DNA of 64,000 nt from Acidimicrobiia bacterium. GTDB lineage: Bacteria > Actinomycetota > Acidimicrobiia > Spongiisociales > UBA11373. A program made the position numbers and the translations under genes. The stretch is from NCBI GenBank assembly GCA_040878325.1, contig JBBDMM010000001.1, positions 113,701 to 177,700 of the forward strand, read 5' to 3'. How positions within the stretch are numbered: the stretch's first letter is position 1; every line of letters begins with the position of its first letter. Below, piece by piece: positions 25,252 to 34,410 of this stretch. The notes beneath the pieces are model-generated. The model made no database searches. It worked only from the letters and a program-made list of their open reading frames with translations, and was not told the origin of the DNA.

Positions 25252-26156
25252 CCGGCCCCCTCGAGGCTCGCCACCGCCGTCTCGGCAAGCAAAGCGGGGT
25301 CATCTTGCCACCCCAGCCAGTCGATCCTCGGGTCGCGCCGGTGATAGGTGCGCTGGCGCCGCGCCAGCGCGGTAGTGGCGTCGATCGCCCGCCTGCGAGC
25401 GGTGGCCAGGTCCCACTCCCCCTCGACCACCCGCATCATCTCGCGGTACCCGACCGCGGTGGCGGCGGTGGGGCCTAACCGGCCGCGCAAGCCATCGACT
25501 TCGTCGAGCAGACCGCCCTCGATCATCCGGTCGAGCCGCCGCTCCACCCGGGCGGGAAGCTGCTCCCCCGGATCGACACCCACCACGGCCACCGGGATCT
25601 CGGGCCGATACTCCCGGACGGCATCGGCAGTTGGCGCAGTCGCCCGGGCCGTAGGCGTCAACCCGGTGAGCCGGTGGATCTCCAGGGCGCGGATCACCCG
25701 GCGCGGGTTGCTCAGATCGACCCACACCCCTGCTTCCGAATCAGCCGCGAGCAGTTCCGCGGTTGCCTCCTCGGCCGACATGCCCTCGATGACCTCCCGC
25801 AGGCTCTCGTCCGTCGGAGGAAACTCCAGCGGATCCACCAGCGACCTGAAGTGCAGCCCGCTGCCACCCACGATCAGGACCCGAGCTCCCCGACCCTCGA
25901 TCTCGGCCATCGCCAGACGTCCGCGCACCTGAAACTCGGCCACGGAGAAGGCCACCTCCGGATCGACGATGTCGATCATGTGATGCGGCACACGGGCGAC
26001 CTCGCCGGCCGCCGGCTTGGCGGTCCCGATGTCCATGCCCCGATAGACCTGCATGCTGTCTACCGAGACGATCTCCGCGCCGAGCCGCTCGGCGACGAGC
26101 AGGGCGACATCGCTCTTACCGGCCGCAGTGGGGCCGAGAATCGCCCCGACCTTCAG
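25239..26156 (-). CDS. miaA: tRNA dimethylallyltransferase (start codon CTG)
   Basis: Adds the dimethylallyl group to A37 of tRNAs reading UNN codons, the substrate of MiaB. About 305 residues. The P-loop GPTAAGKS (residues 8-15) and SVDSMQVYRGMDIGTAKP are essential. The P-loop lies upstream of the first ATG in frame (26054), so the true start must be earlier. Between the in-frame stop at 26210 and the P-loop there is no ATG, GTG or TTG. The best start is CTG at 26156, which overlaps the miaB TGA as CTGA and is preceded by GGGTGG. Also seen: GGSGLHFRSLVDPL, and YHRRDPRIDWL at the C-terminus. Confidence 0.92.
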   Translation of the reverse strand: MKVGAILGPTAAGKSDVALLVAERLGAEIVSVDSMQVYRGMDIGTAKPAAGEVARVPHHMIDIVDPEVAFSVAEFQVRGRLAMAEIEGRGARVLIVGGSGLHFRSLVDPLEFPPTDESLREVIEGMSAEEATAELLAADSEAGVWVDLSNPRRVIRALEIHRLTGLTPTARATAPTADAVREYRPEIPVAVVGVDPGEQLPARVERRLDRMIEGGLLDEVDGLRGRLGPTAATAVGYREMMRVVEGEWDLATARRRAIDATTALARRQRTYHRRDPRIDWLGWQDDPALLAETAVASLEGAGWTS

Positions 26157-27541
26157 GTCGCCACCCGCCCGACCAGGTGGCTGGGGGCGGCACGCTCGAC
26201 GACGGCGTCAAGAAAGGACCCTGGGGCGTGCTCACCGGGAACGTGCAAGACCTTGTTGGTCCTCGTCCTCGCCGTCACCACTCCAGGATCCTTCCTCGAA
26301 GGACCCTCGACGAGACCCTCGACCGTGCTGCCCACCAACGCCTGGTTCTTCTCCAGCGACACCTGGCGCTGCAGATCGGCCAACCGGGTGAACCGCGCGG
26401 ACGCCACTGCGGGGTCGACCTGCCCGTCCATGTCGGCTGCAGGGGTCCCCGGTCGGGGCGAGTAGATGAACATGTAGGCACCGTCGAAGCGGGCTTCGGC
26501 CACCACATCGAGTGTCCGCTGGAAGTCATCCTCCGTCTCGCCGGGGAACCCCACGATGACGTCGGTGGAGGTCGCCAGGCCGGGAATCGTCGCCTCGGCG
26601 GCCCGCAGCTTCTCGATGAAACGATCCGGGGTGTAGCCGCGTTGCATCGCCCGCAGGATCCGGGCGCTGCCGCTCTGAAGGGGCAGATGGAGTTGCTCGC
26701 ACACCGCAGGTGTCTCGGCCATCGCCTCGAGCACATCCTGCTTGATGTCCTTGGGGTGCGGGCTGGTGAACCGGATCCGCCGGATCCCTTCGATCTCGCC
26801 CACTCGCCGCAGCAGGTCGGCGAAGATCGGACGGCGGCGGCCATCGATCGCCAGGTCCCGCCCGTAGGAGTTGACGTTCTGGCCGAGAAGGGTCACCTCG
26901 ACCACCCCGTCGGCAACCAGATCGCGCACCTCGCGGACGACGTCGCCCGGACGCCGCGAGATCTCCTTGCCCCGGACGATCGGCACGATGCAGAAGGTGC
27001 ACCCGTTGTTGCACCCGATCGTGATCGTCACCCAGGCCGAATGCGGAACCTCCCGGTGGGCCGGCAGGGTGGACGGCACATCGTCGATCGAGGCGGTCTC
27101 GTCCCAGATCTCGGTGACCGGGCCCCACTCCTCGGCGTGATCGAGGAGGGTGATCACCCGATGGAGGTTGTGCGTACCGAAGACCACATCCACCCACGGC
27201 GCCTTTGCCTGAACGACCTCTCGATCCTTCTGGGCGAGGCACCCACCCACCAGGATCCGCATGCCGGGGCGTTCGTCCTTCACCGCCTTGAGTTGACCGA
27301 GGTTCCCATAGAGGCGGTTGTCGGCGTTCTCGCGGATACAGCAGGTGTTGATCATCACCACGTCGGCATCGGCGAGCCCGGCGGCGGGAACCATCCCATC
27401 GGCTTCGAACAGCCCTCCAATGCGTTCGGAATCGTGCTCGTTCATTTGACAGCCGAAGGTCCGCACCAGGTACCGGCGCCCGGTGCGCGTCGGAACGCGA
27501 CGCTCGCGCACCACGGGGATACCGAGTTCGACGGTGGTCAT
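26153..27541 (-). CDS. miaB: tRNA-2-methylthio-N6-dimethylallyladenosine synthase
   Basis: Radical-SAM methylthiotransferase acting on i6A37 in tRNA. 462 residues. N-terminal UPF0004 domain with three cluster Cys (RTFGCQMNEHDSERI, INTCCIRENA, VGGCLAQKD), radical-SAM motif GCNNGCTFC near residue 174, GQNVNSYGRD, and a C-terminal TRAM domain (NQALVGSTVEGLVEGPSRKDPG). Its stop overlaps the miaA CTG start, and its start overlaps the rny stop by 4 bases. Confidence 0.96.
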   Translation of the reverse strand: MTTVELGIPVVRERRVPTRTGRRYLVRTFGCQMNEHDSERIGGLFEADGMVPAAGLADADVVMINTCCIRENADNRLYGNLGQLKAVKDERPGMRILVGGCLAQKDREVVQAKAPWVDVVFGTHNLHRVITLLDHAEEWGPVTEIWDETASIDDVPSTLPAHREVPHSAWVTITIGCNNGCTFCIVPIVRGKEISRRPGDVVREVRDLVADGVVEVTLLGQNVNSYGRDLAIDGRRRPIFADLLRRVGEIEGIRRIRFTSPHPKDIKQDVLEAMAETPAVCEQLHLPLQSGSARILRAMQRGYTPDRFIEKLRAAEATIPGLATSTDVIVGFPGETEDDFQRTLDVVAEARFDGAYMFIYSPRPGTPAADMDGQVDPAVASARFTRLADLQRQVSLEKNQALVGSTVEGLVEGPSRKDPGVVTARTRTNKVLHVPGEHAPGSFLDAVVERAAPSHLVGRVAT

Positions 27542-29070
27542 CGGGCGAAATCGGTGGCGCGCAGCTCGCGGATGACCGTTACCCGGATCTGACCCGGATA
27601 CTGAAGGTCCTCTTCGAACCGCTTGGAGATTCGCCGGGCGAGATCGTGAGCGCCGAGATCGTCCACCGATCCGGGATCGACCACCACTCTCACCTCGCGT
27701 CCGGCCTGCATCGCGTACACCCGCTCGACCCCGTCGAACTCCATGGCGATCGCCTCGAGCTGCTCGAGACGACGAACGTAGGAGTCGACCGCCTCGCGAC
27801 GGGCTCCGGGGCGGCTGGCAGACACGGCGTCCGCCGCCTGCACCACCACCGCGGTAAGGGTTCGGGGCTCGACTTCGTTGTGGTGGGCCTCGATGCCGTG
27901 GACAATCGCCGGGTCTTCACCGAACCGGCGGGCGATCTCGGCGCCCACCAGCGCGTGAGAGCCGCCCAACTCGTGACTGACGGCCTTCCCGATATCGTGG
28001 AGGAAGGCCGCCCGCTTCGCCTCTTCTGGATTGATACCGATCTCCGCCGCCAGCATCCCCGCCACCTTTGCCGACTCGATGAGGTGGTGGAGCACGTTCT
28101 GTCCGTACGAGAGCCGGTATTTGAGCCGGCCGAGCAGTGTGACGATCTCGGGATGTACCCGGGAGACCCCGACCTCCAGCAGCGCCCACTCGCCGGCATC
28201 GCGCACTCCCTGCTCCACCTCCGCCAAGGCCTTCTCGTAGGCGTCCTCGATCGATGATGGGTGGATGCGACCGTCGGCGATGAGGCGTTCGAGGGCGATT
28301 CGGGCCACTTCACGCCGCACCGGGTCGAACGCCGAGATGGCGACCGCCTCGGGGGTGTCGTCGACGATGATGTTCACCCCGGTGACCGACTCGAAAGCGC
28401 GGATGTTGCGACCGTCCCGCCCGATGATGCGGCCCTTCATGTCGTCCGACGGCAGGGCGACGGTCGATACGGTCGTCTCGGCTACCACTTCCGACGCAAG
28501 CCGTTGCACCGCGGTGGCAAGAATGCGTCGGGCTCGCCGGTCGGCCTCTTCTCGAGCCTTGGTCTCCATGTCGCGCATGAGAACCATCGCATCGCGGCGT
28601 GCCTCGTCTTCGACCCGATGCAGCAACTCTTCCTTCGCAGCGCGCGCATCGACGCCGGCGAGCGCTTCCAGCGCGGCCCGTGCCTCCTCACGAAGCGCCT
28701 CGACGTCGCGGCGCGATGACGACACGTCGCGCTCGCGGTCAAGGATCAGGGTCTCGCGCTGCGCAAGATTCGAGGCACGCTGTTCGAGGGTCGCCTCGCG
28801 CTGGATGATCCGCTCCTCCTGAGATTCGATCTCGACGCGACGATGCTCGAGAGTCGCCTCTTCGCGCTCGCGATAGGTCTCTGCCTTGGCGCGGGCCTCC
28901 TCTTCGGCCCGTTCCAGCATCCGCTGTGAGGAGGTGCGGGCGTCGCGAACCAATAGGTCGGCCGTCGTCGCGGCCCGGCCCAGGCTTCTTCGCTGAAGCC
29001 AGCGGCCTATGAGAATCCCGGCGCCGAGCGCCACGATCCCGGCGATCGAACCGATCACCGCGGTGGCCAT
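27538..29070 (-). CDS. rny: Ribonuclease Y
   Basis: Membrane-anchored endoribonuclease that starts mRNA decay. 510 residues from the ATG at 29070 (AAGGAG upstream). N-terminal membrane helix (AVIGSIAGIVALGAGILIG), long Arg/Glu-rich coiled coil (~30-190), KH domain (GRIIGRDGRNIRAFESVTG), HD phosphohydrolase domain with AAFLHDIGKAV. C-terminal PGQIRVTVIRE is the family ending. It takes the place of recX between recA and miaB. Start overlap with miaB shows an operon. Confidence 0.96.
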   Translation of the reverse strand: MATAVIGSIAGIVALGAGILIGRWLQRRSLGRAATTADLLVRDARTSSQRMLERAEEEARAKAETYREREEATLEHRRVEIESQEERIIQREATLEQRASNLAQRETLILDRERDVSSSRRDVEALREEARAALEALAGVDARAAKEELLHRVEDEARRDAMVLMRDMETKAREEADRRARRILATAVQRLASEVVAETTVSTVALPSDDMKGRIIGRDGRNIRAFESVTGVNIIVDDTPEAVAISAFDPVRREVARIALERLIADGRIHPSSIEDAYEKALAEVEQGVRDAGEWALLEVGVSRVHPEIVTLLGRLKYRLSYGQNVLHHLIESAKVAGMLAAEIGINPEEAKRAAFLHDIGKAVSHELGGSHALVGAEIARRFGEDPAIVHGIEAHHNEVEPRTLTAVVVQAADAVSASRPGARREAVDSYVRRLEQLEAIAMEFDGVERVYAMQAGREVRVVVDPGSVDDLGAHDLARRISKRFEEDLQYPGQIRVTVIRELRATDFAR

Positions 29071-29103
29071 GATTCTCCTTCCGGCCGACCCCGCCGGACA
29101 AAC

Positions 29104-29133
29104 TGCGCGTCGAGCCACCCGGCTCGACGCGCA
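29104..29133 (-). terminator. Terminator of recA
   Basis: A perfect 13-bp stem (arms 29104-29116 and 29121-29133, core GCGTCGAGCC / GGCTCGACGC) with a 4-base loop, followed on the minus strand by AGTTTGT. It separates recA from rny. Confidence 0.7.
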
Positions 29134-29265
29134 CCCTCAGACCCAGTCATCCACAGACTCGGTCGATCACACCTCCCGGCAGGGCCGTAACTTCAGAACG
29201 TTTTGTTTCAATTGCGTGTGCGCGTTGGGAGGTAATCGTACCGCGCCCCGGCCGATCTGCCAGGA

Positions 29266-30366
29266 TCAGTCTTCCGGAATGTCGTCGATGGAGATTTTCT
29301 CCACCGAACCCTTGGTTTTCGCCGGGGCGACGGTCTCGTCGTCGGATTCCACATCATCCTCGTCGAACGACTCCATCACCTTGCCGGCGAGACCGACCGC
29401 CTCGAGCACTCGGGCCTGGAGTTGCATGGCGACCTCCGGGTTCTCCTTGAGGAAGCGCTTGGCGTTCTCCCGACCCTGGCCCAGCTGATCGTCCTCGTAC
29501 GTGTACCAGGCGCCGCTCTTACGGACCACGTCCTGCTCCACCGCCACGTCGAGGAGGCTTCCCTCCCGGGAGATGCCGGTGCCGAACATGATGTCGAACT
29601 CGGCCTTGCGGAAGGGCGAAGCCACCTTGTTCTTGACCACCTTGGCGACCACCCGGTTGCCGATCGATTCCTGGCCGTCCTTGATCGTCTGGATACGACG
29701 GACCTCGATCCGCACCGACGAATAGAACTTCAGGGCGCGACCACCGGGGGTTGTTTCGGGAGAACCAAATAGGACGCCGATCTTCTCGCGGATCTGGTTG
29801 ATGAAGATGGCGGTGGTGTGTGAGCGGTTGATCGAGCCGGCCAACTTGCGCAGCGCCTGCGACATCAGGCGGGCCTGGAGGCCCATGTGGGTGTCGCCCA
29901 TCTCGCCTTCGATCTCGGCCCGGGGGGTGAGGGCGGCCACCGAGTCGATGATGATCACGTCGAGCGAGCCCGAACGGATCAGCATGTCGGTGATCTCCAG
30001 GGCCTGCTCCCCGGTGTCTGGCTGCGAGATCAGCAACTCGTCCACATCGACCCCAAGGGCCGAGGCGTAGCTCGGATCGAGAGCGTGCTCGGCATCGATG
30101 AAGGCGGCAATACCCCCGTTGCGCTGGGCTTCGGCGGCGATGTGGAGCGCGAGGGTCGTCTTTCCGCTGCTCTCAGGTCCGTATATCTCGACGATCCGAC
30201 CGCGGGGAACGCCTCCGATACCCAATGCGAGGTCGAGCGACAGGGCACCCGTCGGGATCGCCTCGATCTTCACGATGTTGTCGGTGCCGAGCCGCATGAT
30301 CGCGCCCTTGCCGAACTGGCGCTCGATCTGCGAGAGGGCCATCTCGAGGGACTTGTCTCGTTCCAC
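29266..30366 (-). CDS. recA: Recombinase A
   Basis: DNA strand-exchange ATPase and LexA co-protease. 366 residues from a GTG at 30366 with AAAGGAG upstream. Walker A GPESSGKT near residue 62, [22 protein letters not shown]-binding loop 2 region [22 protein letters not shown], acidic C-terminal tail ([13 protein letters not shown]). An SOS box lies 109 bases upstream of the start. No recX follows. Confidence 0.98.
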   Translation of the reverse strand: MERDKSLEMALSQIERQFGKGAIMRLGTDNIVKIEAIPTGALSLDLALGIGGVPRGRIVEIYGPESSGKTTLALHIAAEAQRNGGIAAFIDAEHALDPSYASALGVDVDELLISQPDTGEQALEITDMLIRSGSLDVIIIDSVAALTPRAEIEGEMGDTHMGLQARLMSQALRKLAGSINRSHTTAIFINQIREKIGVLFGSPETTPGGRALKFYSSVRIEVRRIQTIKDGQESIGNRVVAKVVKNKVASPFRKAEFDIMFGTGISREGSLLDVAVEQDVVRKSGAWYTYEDDQLGQGRENAKRFLKENPEVAMQLQARVLEAVGLAGKVMESFDEDDVESDDETVAPAKTKGSVEKISIDDIPED

Positions 30367-30474
30367 CTTCGGACTCCTTTAGTGATGATGCGGCTGACGC
30401 TACGCCGGGCCTGTGACACATCCGGGAGAGAATTACATCAATGGTATCTCACTCGGGCTGTCGGTGACAGTAGA

Positions 30475-30488
30475 CGAACACATGTTCG
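30475..30488. promoter_or_regulatory. LexA-binding SOS box of recA
   Basis: CGAACACATGTTCG, perfect CGAAC-N4-GTTCG, at the edge of a heptamer element that begins 16 bases further on. Confidence 0.9.
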
Positions 30489-30503
30489 ATTACAAGGAGT
30501 CAG

Positions 30504-30656
30504 GCAATTCGCGATACGCAATACCGCAATACGCGACGCGTCGTATCGCGTTCGAAGGGCCAGCCAACTCCGTCGGATTGGCGCGTCCTGAACAAGGACA
30601 GGTTCGTTGGGAAAATCACTCCCGGCGCGTAGCGCATTGCGCATCGCGCATTGCGG
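30504..30656. repeat. Heptamer element with inverted RATNCGC arms
   Basis: Left arm 30504-30537: GCAATTC, GCGATAC, GCAATAC, CGCAATAC, GCGAC (unit RATNCGC). Right arm 30625-30656: GCGTA, GCGCATT, GCGCATC, GCGCATT, GCGGG, the inverse of the same unit, in matching order of A/G at the first position. The spacer of about 87 bases has a GTCCT-GAACA-AGGAC hairpin. The right arm ends 6 bases from the thpR stop codon. Confidence 0.8.
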
Positions 30657-30662
30657 GTTTCT

Positions 30663-31199
30663 TCAGAGGGCGAACTCGTCCACTATCGAATAGCTGGCGC
30701 CTCCCCGTCCCAGGCGGCTCTGGAAGAGGGTGATTCGGTCGACTTTCATGGGGACGTTGGCCAACGGCTCGCCACCAACCACCAGGCTCACGTCCTCGGG
30801 CGGCCGAATCCGGGCGATCGTTAGGTGGGGGCGGAAGGGACGATCCTCGGGAGGAAATCCGGCATCCTCGAGAGCCAGTTCCGTCGCCATCCACAGAGAG
30901 CGCAACTCGTCGGCGCCCCGAGGGACTCCCACCCACAACACCGAGGCGCGTGCCGGACGGGGAAACGCCCCCAACCCACCCCAGGTCACGCTGAACGGAC
31001 CGCCCAGGTCGGCCGTGTCGAGCGAGTGTCGAATCCGGTCTACCTCGACCTCGCCGACCTCACCGAGGAAGCGCAAGGTGAGATGCCATTTCTGCGGGTC
31101 GACGGCGCCGCCCGGAATCTCGGGAACCCGCTCGGCCACCACATGGGCCAGCCGGTGGCGGGTCTCCTCATCGAGGGGGACCGCCACGAACACCCGCAT
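30663..31199 (-). CDS. thpR: RNA 2',3'-cyclic phosphodiesterase (2H family)
   Basis: 178 residues from the ATG at 31199, which overlaps the cinA stop as TGATG. The two 2H-family catalytic motifs are HLTLRFLG (~residue 38) and HLTIARI (~123). MRVFVAVPLDEETRHRL is the usual N-terminus of this ThpR/LigT group. It opens 2',3'-cyclic phosphates on RNA ends; its role in the cell is unclear. Co-transcribed with rimO and cinA. The heptamer element lies directly after its stop. Confidence 0.92.
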   Translation of the reverse strand: MRVFVAVPLDEETRHRLAHVVAERVPEIPGGAVDPQKWHLTLRFLGEVGEVEVDRIRHSLDTADLGGPFSVTWGGLGAFPRPARASVLWVGVPRGADELRSLWMATELALEDAGFPPEDRPFRPHLTIARIRPPEDVSLVVGGEPLANVPMKVDRITLFQSRLGRGGASYSIVDEFAL

Positions 31200-32449
31200 C
31201 AGTTCGGCCACCACTCCCCCGTCACCGCCAGTCGCAGGAGATGGAGTGCAGTCGTCGTGCTGTAGGCGCGGACCCGCTCCCGATCCCCGGGGAAGGTGAG
31301 CATTCGCGCCTGCGCCCGCTCGGGGGTGCGCACTGCGAAGACCATGGTCCCCGGCCGGTGTTCGAGCGGGTCCGGCCCGGCCGACCCGGTCACCGCTACC
31401 ACGACATCTGCCCCGAGTCGCTCTGCAGCCCCTGCGGCCATCGCCAGGGCCGTCTCCTCGCTGACCAGTCCGTGATCGTCCATCAGGCCGGCCGGCACCC
31501 CGAGCAGCGCCTCCTTGGCACCGCGGGTGTATGCCACCACCGAGCCACGGAACGTTTCGGAGGCGCCGGGCACCGCCGTGATTGCCGCCGCCACCAGGCC
31601 CCCGGTCGCCGACTCAGCAGTGGCGAGCGACCAGCCGCGCTCGGCGCACCGGGCCAGGACGATCCGCTCCACAGTGTCCTCATCGGCCCCGAAGACCATT
31701 CGACCGAGACGCCGGCGGATCTCGGCATCGATCGGATCGATGAGGCGCGCTGCTTCCTCTCTCGTTTCGGCGCGGGCCGTGAGCCGCAGCTTGATCTCCC
31801 CGCCCGAAGCGAGAAAGGCGAGCGTCGGGTTCTCACCCTGCTCGTACAGGTCGGCGAGGACCACCGCGATCCGCGACTCCGACTCACCCCAGGTCCGCAG
31901 CAGGCGGCTGGCGATGACGCCGCGGTCGTCACCCGCCCGGGCGGCGAGGAAGGGGATCACGTCGGAGTGGAGCATCGGGCGCATCTCCTCGGGGACCCCG
32001 GGAAGGGCGAACACCCAGCAAGACCCGATCTGCATCCGCAGTCCCGGTGCGGTCCCTTTCGGATTGGGGATCAGCACCGATCCTTCGGGATGCTCGGCCT
32101 GACGCAGGTTGGTTTCGGGCATTTCCCGGCCGCGCCGCGCCCAGATAGCCCGCAGGCGCTCAGCGTGCTCCTCGTCGAATTCCATCGCCACCCCGGCGCA
32201 CACCGCCAGGGCCTCACGGGTGAGATCGTCCTGGGTGGGGCCGAGACCGCCGGTGATCACCAGGGCGTCCGAGCGGCCGACCGACTCGGCCACCGCCGCG
32301 GTGAGGCGCGGCAGGTTGTCGCCGACGACGCCCTGCCGGTAATGGGTGAGCCCGGCGTCGGCGAGGAGGCTGCCGATCTCCGCACCGTTGCCGTTGACGA
32401 TCTGACCCAAGAGGAGCTCGGTGCCCACGGCGAGGACTTCGACGATCAC
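31199..32449 (-). CDS. cinA: CinA family nicotinamide-nucleotide amidohydrolase / competence-damage protein
   Basis: 416 residues from a GTG at 32449, with GGAGG 4 bases upstream and the start overlapping the rimO stop. N-terminal MoCF-like domain (VLAVGTELLLGQIVNGN, ITGGLGPTQDDLTREAL, LPGVPEEM). C-terminal CinA amidohydrolase domain (SLATAESATGGLVAAAITAVPGAS, FRGSVVAYTRGAKEALLGV, VAVTGSAGPD). It recycles NMN by deamidation and in some bacteria is tied to recA expression. Here it lies near recA as in many Actinomycetota. Confidence 0.95.
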   Translation of the reverse strand: MIVEVLAVGTELLLGQIVNGNGAEIGSLLADAGLTHYRQGVVGDNLPRLTAAVAESVGRSDALVITGGLGPTQDDLTREALAVCAGVAMEFDEEHAERLRAIWARRGREMPETNLRQAEHPEGSVLIPNPKGTAPGLRMQIGSCWVFALPGVPEEMRPMLHSDVIPFLAARAGDDRGVIASRLLRTWGESESRIAVVLADLYEQGENPTLAFLASGGEIKLRLTARAETREEAARLIDPIDAEIRRRLGRMVFGADEDTVERIVLARCAERGWSLATAESATGGLVAAAITAVPGASETFRGSVVAYTRGAKEALLGVPAGLMDDHGLVSEETALAMAAGAAERLGADVVVAVTGSAGPDPLEHRPGTMVFAVRTPERAQARMLTFPGDRERVRAYSTTTALHLLRLAVTGEWWPN

Positions 32450-33753
32450 ACGACCTCCGCCATCAGGTCCGATCCGTAAGTAGCGGTGACCCGGGCGCGC
32501 AGCCACTCGCCGGGGGATCCGCGGTCGAGCAGCACCACCCCGTCGATCTCGGGCGCTTCTCGATACGACCGCGCCACCGGCGTGCCGTCCTCCACCTGGT
32601 CGACGACCACATCCAGTACCCGACCGATCTGCTCGGCGCCGAGGCGAGCGGTGATCTCCTCCTGCACCTCCTGCAGCCGGCGGGTCCGTTCGGCGGCTTC
32701 CACGCCCTCGACCTGATCGAGCAGGTCGGCCGCCGGAGTCCCCTCCTCCGCCGAATAGGGGAAGAATCCCGCCCAGTCGAGTTCGGCGTCGACCAGGAAC
32801 TGCTCGAGCAGGTCGACATCTGCCTCCGTCTCCCCGGGGAACCCGACGATGAACGACGACCGGAAGGCGGCATCGGGAGCCGCCTGGCGGATCTGCCGGA
32901 TCAGCTCGAGGTGGCGGGCACCGTCGCCGGGTCGGCGCATCGCCCGCAGCAGGCGGCCCGACGCGTGCTGCAGGCTGAGGTCGAAATACTGCGTCACGAC
33001 CGGGTTCGAGGTCATCTCTTCGATCAGCGCCGGCGTGATCTCGCGGGGATACAGATAGAGCAGCCGAAGCGCTCGCAGGCCGCCGACATCCGACACGAAT
33101 CGCAGCAGATCGACGATCCCACCGGGGGCTTCGATGTCCCGCCCATACGCCGCCAGATCTTGTGCCACGAGCACGATCTCCCCCACCCCGGCGGCGGCCA
33201 AGCCGGCGATCTCCTCCCGGATCCCCACCGGCGGCCGCGAGCGCTGCTTGCCGCGGAACTGGGGGATGGCGCAGAACGAACAGGTCTTGTCGCAACCCTC
33301 CGCCACCTTCACGTATGCATAAGGCGTGGTGGGAGTGGGCCGGCGCACCTCGTAGAGGATGTCCATCGGGCTGATCCGCAGCCGCAGCGGCGACCAGCCG
33401 GTGAGCCGGTCGAGGTCGGCGATCAACTCCCCATACCGCTCCATGCCGAGCACGGCATCGGCTTCAGGCAGGGATTCGGCGAGTTCCGCCTGGTAGCGCT
33501 GGGCCATGCAGCCCAAGACGACCAGGCTGGCGTCGGCACGCTTCCGATCGGCATGCTCGAGGATCGTGTCGATCGACTCGCGCCGGGCCGCCTCGATGAA
33601 GGCGCAGGTGTTGACCATGACCACGTCGGCGGTCTCCGGTGACTCGGCAAAGACATATCCGGATTCGCCGAGCCGCGCTTCGAGCTTGTCGGAATCGACC
33701 TGGTTCTTGGCGCAGCCGAGCGTGGTGAGCCAGACGGACGGGGCGGCCTTCAC
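32446..33753 (-). CDS. rimO: Ribosomal protein S12 methylthiotransferase
   Basis: Radical-SAM enzyme that methylthiolates an Asp of ribosomal protein uS12. 435 residues from a GTG at 33753 sharing GTGA with the preceding stop. TTLGCAKNQVDSDKLEARL, VNTCAFIEAARRESID, VVLGCMAQRY, radical-SAM motif EGCDKTCSFCAIP near residue 152, and a C-terminal TRAM-like domain. LGCAKNQVDSD separates RimO from MiaB. No pgsA lies between rimO and cinA, unlike some relatives. Confidence 0.95.
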   Translation of the reverse strand: MKAAPSVWLTTLGCAKNQVDSDKLEARLGESGYVFAESPETADVVMVNTCAFIEAARRESIDTILEHADRKRADASLVVLGCMAQRYQAELAESLPEADAVLGMERYGELIADLDRLTGWSPLRLRISPMDILYEVRRPTPTTPYAYVKVAEGCDKTCSFCAIPQFRGKQRSRPPVGIREEIAGLAAAGVGEIVLVAQDLAAYGRDIEAPGGIVDLLRFVSDVGGLRALRLLYLYPREITPALIEEMTSNPVVTQYFDLSLQHASGRLLRAMRRPGDGARHLELIRQIRQAAPDAAFRSSFIVGFPGETEADVDLLEQFLVDAELDWAGFFPYSAEEGTPAADLLDQVEGVEAAERTRRLQEVQEEITARLGAEQIGRVLDVVVDQVEDGTPVARSYREAPEIDGVVLLDRGSPGEWLRARVTATYGSDLMAEVV

Positions 33754-34265
33754 GGGGTCTCGCTCCGCAAGTAGCGGCCCCGGAAGTACTGCAGGGGCCG
33801 GCTCACGTCGGACAGATCGACGCGGTCGACGATCCCGTCGACCAGGGCGTAGATCTCGGTCTCGGTGTGGCCGCTGAAACGACAGAAGGCCCGGGTTTCC
33901 ACCGAAGGGATCAGCGGGCCCCAATCGGTATCGACCGGGTCGAGCCCGGCGAACAACCCTCCGGGGCTGGGGCGGATGCCGGCGAAGCGGTCCGAGATCT
34001 CGCGGTGGCTCTCCTCGAGCACGTGGACGATGAAATGGCCCGACGCCACGATGGCGCTCCACAGATCGGTGTTGGTGCCGCACAGGAAGATCACGTGGGA
34101 AGGCTCGCCCTCGGCAACGACCAGCGAGGACACGGTGAGACCACTGTGGTTCCCCGGTCCTCCGGCGGTGATCACCGTGACGGGCGCGGCGAGCCGGCCC
34201 CGGAATCGTCGAACCGGGTCACGCATGTCTTCGGGGTCCGCAAACGGATGCTCGTCGTGAATCAC
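33750..34265 (-). CDS. Flavin reductase-like, FMN-binding split-barrel protein
   Basis: About 171 residues from the GTG at 34265; the in-frame ATG further in (MRDPVRRFRGRLAAPVTVITAGG) is an alternative. The segment PVTVITAGGPGNHSGLTVSSLVVAEGEPSHVIFLCG matches the flavin reductase-like family that binds FMN at a dimer interface. HFIVHVLEESHREISDRFAG and SGHTETEIYALVDGIVDRVD follow. The partner oxygenase or substrate is unknown. First gene of the rimO-cinA-thpR transcript. Confidence 0.8.
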   Translation of the reverse strand: MIHDEHPFADPEDMRDPVRRFRGRLAAPVTVITAGGPGNHSGLTVSSLVVAEGEPSHVIFLCGTNTDLWSAIVASGHFIVHVLEESHREISDRFAGIRPSPGGLFAGLDPVDTDWGPLIPSVETRAFCRFSGHTETEIYALVDGIVDRVDLSDVSRPLQYFRGRYLRSETP

Positions 34266-34292
34266 GAGGGCAAACCGTAGCGACGGTGGAAG

Positions 34293-34341
34293 GAGCCAAG
34301 GGCCAAGAGTCAAGAATCAAGAGGTAGGCGGTAAGAGGCAA
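34293..34341. repeat. GAGNCAA heptamer array, seven degenerate units
   Basis: Units GAGCCAA, GGGCCAA, GAGTCAA, GAATCAA, GAGGTAG, GCGGTAA, GAGGCAA. Exact 7-bp period, one arm only. It lies in the divergent gap between the flavin reductase gene and the phosphatase gene. Confidence 0.75.
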
Positions 34342-34410
34342 GCGGACGCACTGAGGCGCAGCCGCTCTGGGGTGTTGCCCGGCGGGGCGGCCTCGGCGAT
34401 CATTCCACCA

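Noticed and set aside
30422..30474. A small ORF upstream of recA across the SOS region
   Set aside because: Open frames here run through the heptamer arrays and lack codon bias or a ribosome binding site.
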